38,748 bases of DNA. Source: Helicobacter muridarum (GTDB lineage: Bacteria; Campylobacterota; Campylobacteria; Campylobacterales; Helicobacteraceae). How positions within the stretch are numbered: the first letter of the stretch is position 1; every line of letters starts with the position of its first letter. The stretch lies in the NCBI RefSeq assembly GCF_000765805.2, contig NZ_JRPD02000019.1, forward strand, positions 1-38,748, given 5' to 3'. The position numbers and the translations under genes were made by a program. Below the pieces are notes generated by a model. It was not told the DNA's origin, made no database searches, and saw nothing but the letters and a program-made list of their open reading frames with translations. Below are positions 18,927 to 27,763 of the stretch, in pieces.

Positions 18927-19114
18927 CAATTAATATTAATTGAAACTTAAATAATATTTAATTATCAATTAATATTAATATTAAATATATTCATAAGTTA
19001 TAATTTATTAATCGCTAAGTTATAGTAAATTATAAATAACACTATAATAAAATATTATGTTACAAATTTAAACATAAACATTTTTATAGCAGGAACAGGT
19101 CAATTAGTTATTTT

Positions 19115-19573
19115 TCATTTTTTTATATCATGACCTAGTGAGTGGTATAATTTTTTTAATGGCTCTAGGAACTTTTTTTCATCTGAATTTAAGTTGTCCT
19201 TTTCTAGCAACTTATAACATGAGAGAAAATATCCAAGCAAACAATCAAAATGATTACAATCAAGTAGAATTTTGATAAAAGCCTCTTTATTGATACTATC
19301 AAAACGCGGCTCTCTCTTAGTTTGTCGGCGCGTCAAGATATTTTCGGCAACATATATTTGAACTTGATTGACAGTGACATATTTATTTTGAGTAATATAG
19401 TTAAACAACGAAATACACTCCATTCTTACTTCTGTTAACTCACCTCTTTCATAATTTTCTATCATCTTATATACAGTAGGTCTAGATATACCAAATATCC
19501 TAGTTAAGTCTATAATTTTTATATCTAATTCCCTTAATCTTAAGCGCAGTGTAGCGCGAGTAATATCTCTCAC
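19115..19573 (-). CDS. Helix-turn-helix DNA-binding protein of unknown role
   Basis: A basic protein of 152 residues. The N-terminus contains a clear helix-turn-helix: RLRELDIKIIDLTRIFGISR followed by PTVYKMIENYERG, the second helix matching the recognition helix of Hin-, transposase- and XRE-like folds. The remainder (about residues 60-152) is helical, with charged and Cys/Leu-rich patches (ILLDCNHFDCLLGYFLSCYK), and could serve for dimerisation. I do not recognise a family. GTG 19573, five bases after AAGGAG, is the start; an earlier GTG at 19579 overlaps the ribosome site. A TATAAT (19598-19593) just upstream implies a leader of only about 12 bases. No obvious partner gene is next to it. 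Confidence 0.75.
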   Translation of the reverse strand: MRDITRATLRLRLRELDIKIIDLTRIFGISRPTVYKMIENYERGELTEVRMECISLFNYITQNKYVTVNQVQIYVAENILTRRQTKREPRFDSINKEAFIKILLDCNHFDCLLGYFLSCYKLLEKDNLNSDEKKFLEPLKKLYHSLGHDIKK

Positions 19574-19674
19574 AATCACTCCTTATTTTTTAATTATATC
19601 TTTTAACAAAAAAATAAATCTTTGAGAATCTTACAAAAAAAGATAGGAGATTTATAATTCACACAAATTAAAAT

Positions 19675-20973
19675 CTATATAATCAACATTCCATCACCAT
19701 AAGAATAAAATCTATATCTACTTCTTATAGCATTATCATAAACTCTTAACACTTCTTCCCTACCAATAAGAGAGCTTACTAATAATAAAAGGCTTGATTT
19801 TGGCAAGTGAAAGTTAGTTAACAAAGCATTGGCAAGTCTTGGAGGATTAAATGGGTGAAGAAATAATGAATTCTCTCCACATAACACCCCTATTTGTCTA
19901 TCTTGTCCTTGTTTATCCTCAATATTTTTAGATAGAACTAATCTATCTTTACTAATGCCAATATTTATAGATTTATCATTATGCAAACATTTATTATTCA
20001 AATTGGCTTCTAAATCAAAACCTTGCTCATACGCGCTTGTTCTAGCAAACCATTCTATACATCGCAATGCAGTGGTGCCAACGCATAAAATCTTATTATG
20101 CTTAGCAATCTTAATTGCGCTAGAATCTGCAATACTGCAATATTCGCTATGAATCCTATGTTCTAATATAGAATTAGTTTTAATAGGTGCAAATGTGCCA
20201 GCCCCAATATGTAAAGTAACAAATGTGTAATGAAAGTTCTCCTTTAGAAATGCAAACATGGATTCTGAAAAATGTAGGCTAGCTGTAGGCGCAGCAACAG
20301 AGCCATCAATGCTTGCAAATATGCTTTGATAGTCTACTGCATCTTTAATATTTGCCTCTCTCTTAATATATGGAGGAATTGGAACCTTGCCACATTCTCG
20401 CAAAAATGCTATCACTTGAAAATCTGACATCGGAGATATACTATATATATTAGATTCTGTGAATTCAAGATTACCGTGTTTTGTGGCACTAGAAATAGAT
20501 AAAATATCATAAAATAATACTTCTTTATATCCATAATCAAGAACTCTAATAACTCGGACTAGAGTTTTTAAATCACTAGCCATAAAAAAATCATTTTGTC
20601 TTACTCTGCCACGTATCTGGACTAAATGCCTTAACTCACCAAGTGGTTTATGATATAGAAACTCCCTTACCTTATTATGTAGGTAGCTAATGCTTATACT
20701 TGTATCATAAGATATAGGTTTATCTAGCTTGCTAGCATAGAATCTAGCTGGAATAACCTTAGTGTTATTCAATACAATAAGATAATCTCTAGGGATAAAA
20801 TCAAATAGGCTTGCAAAAGTAGTATGTATTATTTCTCCTGTGTCTTTATAATAGACAAGCAATTTAGCAGATTCTTTTGGATATTTAGGACTTGTAGCAA
20901 TAAGGTTTTGCGGTAGAGAAAAACTATAAGAATCTAAAAATAAATCTCTATAATCTTTATTGTATGCAATCAT
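19675..20973 (-). CDS. queA: S-adenosylmethionine:tRNA ribosyltransferase-isomerase QueA
   Basis: Builds epoxyqueuosine at the wobble base of GUN-decoding tRNAs by transferring ribose from S-adenosylmethionine to preQ1. Conserved blocks are visible: SFSLPQNLIATSP at the N-terminus, VLNNTKVIPARF, VAAPTASLHFSE, TLHIGAGTFAPI, GTTALRCIEW and, at the end, LLTNFHLPKSSLLLLVSSLIG and YRFYSYGDGMLII. It is about 85 residues longer than typical members. Much of this is an insert of about 45 residues (near EANLNNKCLHNDKS to GQDRQIGVLCGE), with more in the middle region. The start is ATG 20973; a TTG at 20982 is in frame but unlikely. Confidence 0.95.
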   Translation of the reverse strand: MIAYNKDYRDLFLDSYSFSLPQNLIATSPKYPKESAKLLVYYKDTGEIIHTTFASLFDFIPRDYLIVLNNTKVIPARFYASKLDKPISYDTSISISYLHNKVREFLYHKPLGELRHLVQIRGRVRQNDFFMASDLKTLVRVIRVLDYGYKEVLFYDILSISSATKHGNLEFTESNIYSISPMSDFQVIAFLRECGKVPIPPYIKREANIKDAVDYQSIFASIDGSVAAPTASLHFSESMFAFLKENFHYTFVTLHIGAGTFAPIKTNSILEHRIHSEYCSIADSSAIKIAKHNKILCVGTTALRCIEWFARTSAYEQGFDLEANLNNKCLHNDKSINIGISKDRLVLSKNIEDKQGQDRQIGVLCGENSLFLHPFNPPRLANALLTNFHLPKSSLLLLVSSLIGREEVLRVYDNAIRSRYRFYSYGDGMLII

Positions 20974-21124
20974 AATACTCAACTCTATTGTCGCTCATAA
21001 CCAACAATACACAAAAAACAAATATATTAATTTTGGCTAAGAAGTAATCAAACGAACTAACCGTTTTTAACAAAGAATATAATCAAATATAAAATCAGTT
21101 TAAAGTCTAGCTACTGAATAAGGC

Positions 21125-22402
21125 CTAAGACCTAGGATCTGCAATAAATCCCTCAATAGCACTTTGCGCTACCACAGCTGCATTTGCTAGATATACCTCT
21201 GAACTTCTAGCTCCCATTCTACCAATGAAATTGCGATTTGTAGTAGAGATACACCTCTCATTATCACCTAAAATTCCCATATAACCGCCAAGGCATGCCC
21301 CACAAGTTGGATTACTAACAAGTGCACCAGCATCAAGGAGTATTTGAATATATCCCGCTTCATAGGCTAACTTGTAAATCCTCTGTGTACCGGGCGTTAC
21401 TATTAAGCGAACCTTCTTATCAATTTTTTTTCCATTCAAAATCTCACTAGCAATCCTTAAATCGCTCAAACGTCCATTGGTGCATGAACCTATGAATGCC
21501 TGTTGAATGGCTATTCTATCTTGCTTTGCTTGAGAGATACTTTTACCATTGCTTGGCAAGAATGGATAAGCCACCACAGGATCAAGGGCATTTAAATCAA
21601 TCACTATATGCTTTATATATTTGGCATCATTATCACTTTGGTGAAAAATAGGCTCACTTCTTAACTTACCATTTAACACTCGCATATCCTCTATGAATGC
21701 CTTTGTAATAGAATCTGGAGCTATAATTCCATTCTTTGCCCCAGATTCAATAGCCATATTGCAAAGCGAAAACCTATCGTCCATACTAAGAGATTCTATA
21801 CCTTCACCACAAAATTCCAAAGCCCTATATAAAGCACCATCAACACCTAATATACGTATGACTTCTAAAATCAGATCCTTGCCACTAACCATATCTTGCA
21901 ATTTGCCTACAAATTCAACCTTAATACTTTGTGGAATCTTAAACCAATTTTTACCAGTGATCATGGCATAAGCTAGATCAGTACTACCCATTCCCGTGCT
22001 AAATGCTCCAAGTGCACCATGAGTGCAAGTATGAGAATCTGCACCAATTATTACATCTCCGCTTACCACCAAACCCTTCTCTGGCATAAGAGCATGTTCA
22101 ATGCCCATATCTCGCTCATCAAAAAAATATTTTAAATCATGCTTTAGGGCAAAGTCGCGACTAATTCGCGCTTGATTAGCAGAGGCAATATCCTTTGCTG
22201 GAATGAAATGATCCATAACAATAGAAAAATTATCAGGTTTTGCTAGCTTTGTGGCTCCGACTTTTTCAAACTCCTTAATAGAAATAGGAGTGGTAATATC
22301 ATTTCCAATAACCATATCAATATCAGTTTCTATGATTTCATCAGCATAAACCTTGCTACCTACATGATGGCTAAATATCTTTTCTGTAATAGTCTGTGAC
22401 AT
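21125..22402 (-). CDS. leuC: 3-isopropylmalate dehydratase large subunit (LeuC/HacA group)
   Basis: Aconitase-superfamily enzyme that isomerises isopropylmalate in leucine synthesis. The 4Fe-4S ligands are in SCTNGRLSDLRIA (one Cys) and NPTCGACLGG (two Cys). GADSHTCTHGALGAFSTGMGSTD is the substrate and active-site segment. At 425 residues it fits the shorter LeuC/HacA group and not the 460-470-residue enterobacterial type. AAGGAC precedes ATG 22402. The small subunit (leuD) and the other leu genes are not adjacent, so the gene stands alone here. Homoaconitase activity is possible but less likely in this setting. Confidence 0.88.
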   Translation of the reverse strand: MSQTITEKIFSHHVGSKVYADEIIETDIDMVIGNDITTPISIKEFEKVGATKLAKPDNFSIVMDHFIPAKDIASANQARISRDFALKHDLKYFFDERDMGIEHALMPEKGLVVSGDVIIGADSHTCTHGALGAFSTGMGSTDLAYAMITGKNWFKIPQSIKVEFVGKLQDMVSGKDLILEVIRILGVDGALYRALEFCGEGIESLSMDDRFSLCNMAIESGAKNGIIAPDSITKAFIEDMRVLNGKLRSEPIFHQSDNDAKYIKHIVIDLNALDPVVAYPFLPSNGKSISQAKQDRIAIQQAFIGSCTNGRLSDLRIASEILNGKKIDKKVRLIVTPGTQRIYKLAYEAGYIQILLDAGALVSNPTCGACLGGYMGILGDNERCISTTNRNFIGRMGARSSEVYLANAAVVAQSAIEGFIADPRS

Positions 22403-22591
22403 GATTGTCCTTAGTTCTGGGTTAAGGGAATATATTATGATTGTAGTATATTTATGTAACTTTTTTACGTTTTACAATAAATATCCTTATAATAACGTTA
22501 CTATACAGTTATTGATAAGCAGTGATTAGAATCTACTGTAGCTAAGTCTTTTGTGAATAAATCTTGAATAAATAAAATATATGAGGGATAC

Positions 22592-23953
22592 ATGCGCTAC
22601 TTTGTGCTTATTTGGTGTTGTATGATATGTATTGGTGGTATGATATTGCCATTTATATGGAAATGGAACAAGGACAAAACACCAAACACATTAACTATAA
22701 CAAACAATCAAGAAACTCCAATATTAAATAAGCCAATAGAAAATCAACACATTCCAAAAGAAATAAGCTTAATTATGGGGGGCGATGCTCTACTTCATAA
22801 AGCAGTATATATGGACGGTAAAAAAGAATCTAAACCAATAGAATCTAAGAAAAAGCAAGAGCAAGATAGTATAGATAAGACTAACAAATCTGAAACAAAA
22901 CAAAATGAATCAAATGATAACAAATATGACTTTAAAATCATGCTAAGTTTGCTAGCTCCAATTATACAAAAGCATGATTTAGCATTTTATAATCAAGAAA
23001 GCCTACTAGGAGGTACACAACTTGGGCTAAGTAGCTATCCTGCATTTAACTCTCCGCAAGAATTTGGCGATTCTATGCTTGAGGTTGGCTTTAATCTCAT
23101 TTCACTAGCAAATAATCACACACTAGATAGAGGTGAAAAGGGGGTTTTAAGCTCATTAGAATATTGGAAAAGGCAATCAAGCAAAATGGATATTATAGTT
23201 GCTGGTAGCTATGAATCCCTAAAAGATAGAAATACACCTAGGATTTTAGAAAAAAATGATATTACATATACTCTTCTTGCCTATACATATGGCACAAATG
23301 GCATACCAATCCCAAAGGGTAAAGAATATTTAGTTAATGTGTATACTAAGGAAATGCTAAAAAATGATATAAAAGCAATTAGAGATAAGGTTGATTTGCT
23401 AATTGTGTCTATGCACTGGGGAATAGAATACACATTTATACCAACAAAAGAGCAAAGAGAGATAGCTAAGCTATTAGCAGAACTTGGAGTAGATATTGTA
23501 ATTGGTAATCATCCCCATGTCATTCAACCTATTGAAATGATTGGGGATTGCCTTATTATTTATTCACTGGGAAATATGCTATCAGCGCAACAAGGAATTG
23601 AGCGAAAGATTGGTATGATTGTAAGTCTTAATATAATGAAAAATGAAATAAGCTTCAATACAAAGCCTAACACTAAAGAATCCATTGCAAATGACTCTAT
23701 TCTTGGAGAATCCGATCTGCAAGTTACATCTAAAGTCATTAACACATTTGGCACAAGAAAAATTACTATAAAAGATATAAAGGCGGATTTGATTTACACA
23801 TATCACGATGATAAAAAGAAGAATTTCAAAATTATTCCATTTAACAAGCTAGATAACTCAATACTGCCTAGAGCAAATGACATCAAAGAAGAATATATCA
23901 AGATAATAGGATTGAACAAGCAAGAAAATATAAAAATCGGAATAGATTATTAA
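22592..23953 (+). CDS. CapA-family (PGA_cap) membrane-anchored metallophosphatase-like protein
   Basis: Protein of the CapA fold related to poly-gamma-glutamate capsule enzymes. One N-terminal membrane helix (about residues 3-22) places the domain outside the membrane. Fold signatures are LIMGGDALLHKAV, YNQESLLGG, GFNLISLANNHTLDRGEKG, VDLLIVSMHWGIEY and DIVIGNHPHVIQPIEMIGDCLIIYSLGN; these carry the Asp, Asn and His residues that bind metal in this phosphoesterase-like family. A Lys/Glu/Ser-rich stretch of about 40 residues (about 72-112) interrupts the domain after the first motif. GAGGGA precedes ATG 22592. Other Cap genes are absent, so capsule synthesis is not implied; a role in envelope glycan or peptide processing is inference. 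Confidence 0.88.
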   Translation: MRYFVLIWCCMICIGGMILPFIWKWNKDKTPNTLTITNNQETPILNKPIENQHIPKEISLIMGGDALLHKAVYMDGKKESKPIESKKKQEQDSIDKTNKSETKQNESNDNKYDFKIMLSLLAPIIQKHDLAFYNQESLLGGTQLGLSSYPAFNSPQEFGDSMLEVGFNLISLANNHTLDRGEKGVLSSLEYWKRQSSKMDIIVAGSYESLKDRNTPRILEKNDITYTLLAYTYGTNGIPIPKGKEYLVNVYTKEMLKNDIKAIRDKVDLLIVSMHWGIEYTFIPTKEQREIAKLLAELGVDIVIGNHPHVIQPIEMIGDCLIIYSLGNMLSAQQGIERKIGMIVSLNIMKNEISFNTKPNTKESIANDSILGESDLQVTSKVINTFGTRKITIKDIKADLIYTYHDDKKKNFKIIPFNKLDNSILPRANDIKEEYIKIIGLNKQENIKIGIDY

Positions 23954-24079
23954 GACTCTCTACTACTTAAGATATTCTCTAAGAATTAATATATAGTATA
24001 AACAAATTAAACAATATAAAATGAAAACCTATCATCTTGGTAATTCTGAATATGAATTTATATTAATCAAAAAGATTCG

Positions 24080-25147
24080 CTATTTTTTTGTATTAGGAAA
24101 TATAAATCTAGGCAAAGAATTTATAGCAAGCAAAGATTCTACATTTTGCACAATTTGCTTTATGATAACATCACTCTTATTGGAATCTAATTCCAACTCT
24201 AAACTTTCACAATCAACAACTACATAACGCTTATCTCTTGTGGCCCACTTTATTGTGTCTTTTTTAGAAAATACCCCTAATGTCGGGATTGCTAGATTTG
24301 AGGCAATATGAATTGGACCTGTGCTAGGCGATATTAATAGACTAACGCGTGAGAGCATTTCAACTAAATTTAAAACATCATCATTGTTTTTAAAAATTGT
24401 GATTTCTGAATCTAAAGTATCAGAGAATTGTTGCATTTGTTTCATAAAACCATCATGCACAGCAGGATAAGTAATAACTAGTACTCTGCAATAAGGAATA
24501 CGTGCAATAATTTGAATTAACTTTAGCCACGCAGACTGTGGCAATGTATATTTAGAAGCAATATTAAAAGGATTAATTGCAATAAGATACAAATAGCTAC
24601 TACACTCCACCATTGTTTTCTGCAAAAATGAAGTAATATTTGCCTTATGCTCTAAGCTAGTTTGTATCCTGCACAGCTCTAATATAGGCTGCAACCCCAT
24701 ACATTCAATTTGTTTATGACAGTCATATATGGAAGGATTAATTTCTCTTACTAACATAGAAATTCTTTCTGCATTGCTCATTCTGCGATATATAGCTAAT
24801 GAGCAAATAGGTATCGTCCTACAATACGAAGCAATAAGTGATGATATTTTTATCCCTGTAATAACTTGCGTATCACATGCGGCTAAATCTCTAATGTATC
24901 CACCTTTTGCATTAGTTAAGATTAGATAATCACAGTTATATTCTTTGATATGTAATGCGGATTCTTTAGTTAATATATGAATATCCACTACATCATCAAC
25001 AAAAGAGCAATATTGCAATAAACGTTTCATAAGAGCATTCCCAAAGACTATCAAATGGCAATTATAAAATTTTTTGCATTCATATAATGCTTGGAAACAA
25101 TTTATATTATCACCTAACCCATAATGGTGAATAAAACCTACAACCAT
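24080..25147 (-). CDS. Glycosyltransferase family 9 (heptosyltransferase-like)
   Basis: GT-B-fold sugar transferase of the ADP-heptose:LPS family. The N-terminal domain opens with VGFIHHYGLGDNINCFQALY, equivalent to the usual glycine-rich GD.i..T loop. The C-terminal donor-binding domain has LLISPSTGPIHIASNLAIPTLGVF, the family's most conserved block. Length (355) is normal. AAGGAG precedes ATG 25147. It probably adds a heptose or related sugar to lipooligosaccharide core or to another surface glycan; the exact acceptor cannot be read from sequence. It converges with the CapA-family gene. Confidence 0.88.
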   Translation of the reverse strand: MVVGFIHHYGLGDNINCFQALYECKKFYNCHLIVFGNALMKRLLQYCSFVDDVVDIHILTKESALHIKEYNCDYLILTNAKGGYIRDLAACDTQVITGIKISSLIASYCRTIPICSLAIYRRMSNAERISMLVREINPSIYDCHKQIECMGLQPILELCRIQTSLEHKANITSFLQKTMVECSSYLYLIAINPFNIASKYTLPQSAWLKLIQIIARIPYCRVLVITYPAVHDGFMKQMQQFSDTLDSEITIFKNNDDVLNLVEMLSRVSLLISPSTGPIHIASNLAIPTLGVFSKKDTIKWATRDKRYVVVDCESLELELDSNKSDVIIKQIVQNVESLLAINSLPRFIFPNTKK

Positions 25148-25336
25148 AAATGCTCCTTAATATATCTAAAGTCTAAAAGAATAATATAAAAATCTCAAGC
25201 ATATTTTTAAGCAATCAACGCAAATAAAAAGATGCAAAATATTATGATTAGATATGCTAAATATCTTACAGTTGATAATTTTTATTATTTAAAACAAAAA
25301 AATGCCAAAAATGTAAAGAAAAACTTTACATTTTGC
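25148..25336. other. Upstream region of the glycosyltransferase gene and small RNA
   Basis: AT-rich, no coding potential above short chance frames. It should contain the promoter of the family 9 glycosyltransferase on the minus strand, but I see no single convincing -10 box. The bases at 25312-25336 contain TGTAAAG...CTTTACA, a 7-bp dyad just upstream of the small-RNA promoter. Confidence 0.4.
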
Positions 25337-25365
25337 TTGACATAGTAGATTCAATAATGTAGAAT
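25337..25365 (+). promoter_or_regulatory. Consensus housekeeping promoter for a small RNA
   Basis: TTGACA at 25337-25342, a spacer of exactly 17 bases, and TAGAAT at 25360-25365. This is by far the best two-box sigma-70 promoter I found in the window and unusual in a genus where -35 boxes are generally weak. Transcription should begin near 25372. Confidence 0.75.
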
Positions 25366-25371
25366 TTGATT

Positions 25372-25527
25372 GCGTTTCCTAACGAAGGGCGCAGGTTATT
25401 TATCTAAAGGTTACCCCTCCAATTCCTTGATGATAAAAGCCTTTTTTTCAAAATCTTTGCCTACCCCACATGTAAAGATTTTGTTACTCTCCACTCCTTT
25501 TATATGCTCCCAAATCTTGGAGCTTTT
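25372..25527 (+). ncRNA. Probable independent small RNA, about 155 nt, family unknown
   Basis: Bounded by a consensus promoter at 25337-25365 and a hairpin plus T-run at 25506-25527. The body holds a perfect 10-bp stem, CAAAATCTTT (25449-25458) with AAAGATTTTG (25474-25483), closing a 15-base loop that contains the C-rich CCTACCCCAC. Several other pyrimidine runs resemble anti-ribosome-site sequences (CCCCTCC, CTCCACTCC). The region is relatively GC-richer than the flanks. It shows none of the hallmark sequences of SRP RNA, tmRNA or RNase P RNA, and its ends do not pair as in 6S RNA. Binding of G-rich leaders or homopolymeric G repeats, as RepG does in H. pylori, is one possible mode of action; this is inference. 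Confidence 0.6.
25506..25527 (+). terminator. Intrinsic terminator of the small RNA
   Basis: GCTCC at 25506-25510 and GGAGC at 25519-25523 form a 5-bp GC-rich stem with an eight-base loop, followed directly by TTTTATTTT. Confidence 0.65.
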
Positions 25528-25653
25528 ATTTTCATTTTACTCCTTTGTTTTATTTAAGATTTAACCTTTTTGGGTTTTTACCCAAGAGAGGTTTGTATTT
25601 ATGCTTTTCCCATAAAATAGCTAATTTATAATCAAAAATAAAAGAATTTAAGA

Positions 25654-25659
25654 TATAAT
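25654..25659 (+). promoter_or_regulatory. -10 element of the Sel1 lipoprotein gene
   Basis: TATAAT 41 bases before ATG 25701, in AT-rich sequence without a clear -35 box. It separates the Sel1 gene from the terminated small RNA upstream. Confidence 0.45.
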
Positions 25660-25700
25660 ATAAAGTTTCACACTTTTTACATTTCTTAAAGGTTATATTC

Positions 25701-26612
25701 ATGAGCACTAAAAAGAAATTAATAGGGTATGCTTCTCAATCCCTACTAGGAATCTTTATCATGTTTTTTGCTGTAGCTTGCTTCAAGCAAAACACACCAC
25801 AGCATCAAGATGACGCAGAGCTAGATACGAGTGAAATAACTAAGTTACATCAGGAAATGAATGAAAAAAATGGATTAACAAATGGGTATTTTGCAAGTAT
25901 CGCAGTTGCAAATGATGAATATGATAAAGCTTATAAAATATACTATGAAGAGTGTAAAAAAGGCTCTACTATAAGTTGCCTAGACGCTTATTTCATAGGC
26001 GAAGAAAGAGGACTTGAGGAATATAATAGTGAAATGTTTACAAAAGATCTTGAAGCTAGCGTAAAACGAAGTCTAAAGGCATGTAATGAAAATATTAGCC
26101 TTGGTTGTGTAAATACTTTTTTTGCATTTGAATCCCTAGATGAAAATGATGAATTTTTAAGAGAAATTCTTTACCCTATCTTAGAAAAAGTTAATGATGA
26201 ACATATAACAGATAAAGCTCTTAATCTTACAAAAAAAGAATGTGAAAATGATGATGCCACATCATGTTTCTACCATGCTAGGATTTTAAGATCAATTGAT
26301 AGTTATGCAGATGTAGATTATCTTGTTGATAAAAATTTAAATCTAGGCTATGCGCTTGCTCCATTTGTATTGTTGCAACAACAAGCTCCACAAAATCTTG
26401 CTTATTTTAAACGTGCATGTGATATTGATGAAGCAGTATCATGTAGATATGTTGGATATTGGTTAGAAAAATACGAAAATGATTTATCCGGTGCCAAACA
26501 GTTTTATAAAAAAGCATGCGATTTAGGCTTAGAACAATCATGTATAGATGCTAGCAAACCAGCTACACAGAAAAAAGATGAACTAGGAGCTCCTGTCGTC
26601 CCGCGAAGATAA
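25701..26612 (+). CDS. Cysteine-rich Sel1-repeat lipoprotein
   Basis: A 303-residue protein. The N-terminus has a lysine-rich head, a hydrophobic helix and a lipobox-like FAVAC ending at Cys27, so it is probably lipidated. The body is made of helical pairs with cysteines spaced as in Hcp proteins: ECKKGSTISCLDAY, KACNENISLGCVNTF, ECENDDATSCFYHA, RACDIDEAVSCRYVG and KACDLGLEQSCIDA. The central repeats are more diverged than those of the 2339-3118 protein. AAAGG precedes ATG 25701. Family members bind peptidoglycan-like ligands or host proteins; a specific role is not known here. The PP-loop gene follows after 80 bases. Confidence 0.8.
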   Translation: MSTKKKLIGYASQSLLGIFIMFFAVACFKQNTPQHQDDAELDTSEITKLHQEMNEKNGLTNGYFASIAVANDEYDKAYKIYYEECKKGSTISCLDAYFIGEERGLEEYNSEMFTKDLEASVKRSLKACNENISLGCVNTFFAFESLDENDEFLREILYPILEKVNDEHITDKALNLTKKECENDDATSCFYHARILRSIDSYADVDYLVDKNLNLGYALAPFVLLQQQAPQNLAYFKRACDIDEAVSCRYVGYWLEKYENDLSGAKQFYKKACDLGLEQSCIDASKPATQKKDELGAPVVPRR

Positions 26613-26692
26613 TCAAACTTAACAATAAATTTGTCATTACAGATTAGATATGAATATTTTATTATTTTTTATTTTATTATGTTGGAGATCTA

Positions 26693-27763
26693 ATGGAGAA
26701 TAATGGTAAGCAAATATCTGCCGTAGCACTCTTTAGTGGTGGTTTGGATTCTATGATTTCTATGCAACTTTTAACCGAACAAGGAATTAAAGTATATGCC
26801 CTAAACTTTAACATAGGATTTGGTAGCAATAAAGATAAAAGTGAGTATTTCCATAATGCTGCCAAGCAAATAGGAGTGGAACTTATACAAATTGACATAG
26901 CAAAGCAGTTTTTTGACAATATACTCTTTAAACCAAAATTTGGATATGGTAGGTTTTTTAATCCATGTATTGATTGCCACGCTAATATGTTTTCTCATGC
27001 ATTTGCAAAAATGTTGGAACTTGGAGCAAATTTTGCTATTAGCGGCGAGGTGCTAGGGCAAAGACCAAAAAGCCAAAGAAAAGAAGCACTAGACCAAGTA
27101 AGACAGCTAGTAAGAAAAATAGGGGAAAATCCAATCTATGATTCTATCCTTAGTAGAGATGGTAACGATCCAACAAAACCAAAAACACTAGATGAACTTA
27201 TGGTTAGACCCATGAGCGCAAAGCTTTTGCCTGAAACTTTCCCTGAAAAAATTGGTTGGATAAAAAGAGATGGCTTGTTGGGTGTAAGCGGCAGAGGTAG
27301 ACAAACACAACTTGCACTTTTAGAAAAATATGGTTGGAAGTATCATGAAAAGCCAGGCGGTGGCTGCTTACTCACAGATACCTCTGTAGCCCTAAAAATT
27401 AAAGATATGATATCTCACAGACAAGTTGTATTTGAAGATATTCATCTGTTTAAGGTAGGTAGATATATGGTGCTAGATGATGGTGCTAGACTAATTGTTG
27501 CGCGCAATGAAGAAGAAAATAAAAAGCTAAATATAGAAAATACTAAAATGGATAAGATTATTCCAAAAAATGCCAAAGGTCCTCTAGCCCTAATTGATAA
27601 AAGCGCAACAGATTCTGAACGATTACTTGCTGGGCGAATCGTGCTTGGATATTCTAAGACTAATTCAAGCCAATCATATAATGTGCAAATTGGGGAATCT
27701 GACTTTTGTTTAACACCATATCCTAAAGAGGAAGCAAGTAAATATCTCTTATTGCAACAATAA
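26693..27763 (+). CDS. PP-loop ATPase, candidate RNA thiolation enzyme (ThiI/MnmA-like)
   Basis: Adenylating enzyme of the PP-loop superfamily. FSGGLDS at residues 14-20 is the ATP pyrophosphatase loop. Cys92 and Cys95 in PCIDCHANMF and a further Cys in GGGCLLTD could form an active-site disulfide or bind an iron-sulfur cluster or zinc, as in tRNA thiolases. The segment ISGEVLGQRPKSQ resembles the ThiI/MnmA GEVLGQ/GHYA motif. The C-terminal part (about 235-356) has the pattern of a small beta-rich RNA-binding domain. A THUMP or rhodanese domain is lacking, so it is not standard ThiI. GGAG precedes ATG 26693. The best guess is tRNA 2- or 4-thiouridine synthesis; the target is unproven. Confidence 0.75.
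   Translation: MENNGKQISAVALFSGGLDSMISMQLLTEQGIKVYALNFNIGFGSNKDKSEYFHNAAKQIGVELIQIDIAKQFFDNILFKPKFGYGRFFNPCIDCHANMFSHAFAKMLELGANFAISGEVLGQRPKSQRKEALDQVRQLVRKIGENPIYDSILSRDGNDPTKPKTLDELMVRPMSAKLLPETFPEKIGWIKRDGLLGVSGRGRQTQLALLEKYGWKYHEKPGGGCLLTDTSVALKIKDMISHRQVVFEDIHLFKVGRYMVLDDGARLIVARNEEENKKLNIENTKMDKIIPKNAKGPLALIDKSATDSERLLAGRIVLGYSKTNSSQSYNVQIGESDFCLTPYPKEEASKYLLLQQ

Noticed and set aside
19018-19043. AT-rich dyad (GTTAT, 12 bases, ATAAC) considered as a dif site for XerH
   Set aside because: The arms are only 5 bp and similar dyads occur throughout such AT-rich gaps. I could not confirm it against a remembered dif sequence. A search with the known Helicobacter dif consensus would decide.
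25370-25564. 64-codon frame starting at TTG inside the small-RNA locus
   Set aside because: No ribosome site, start coincides with the predicted transcript start, it runs through the terminator hairpin, and the product resembles no protein.
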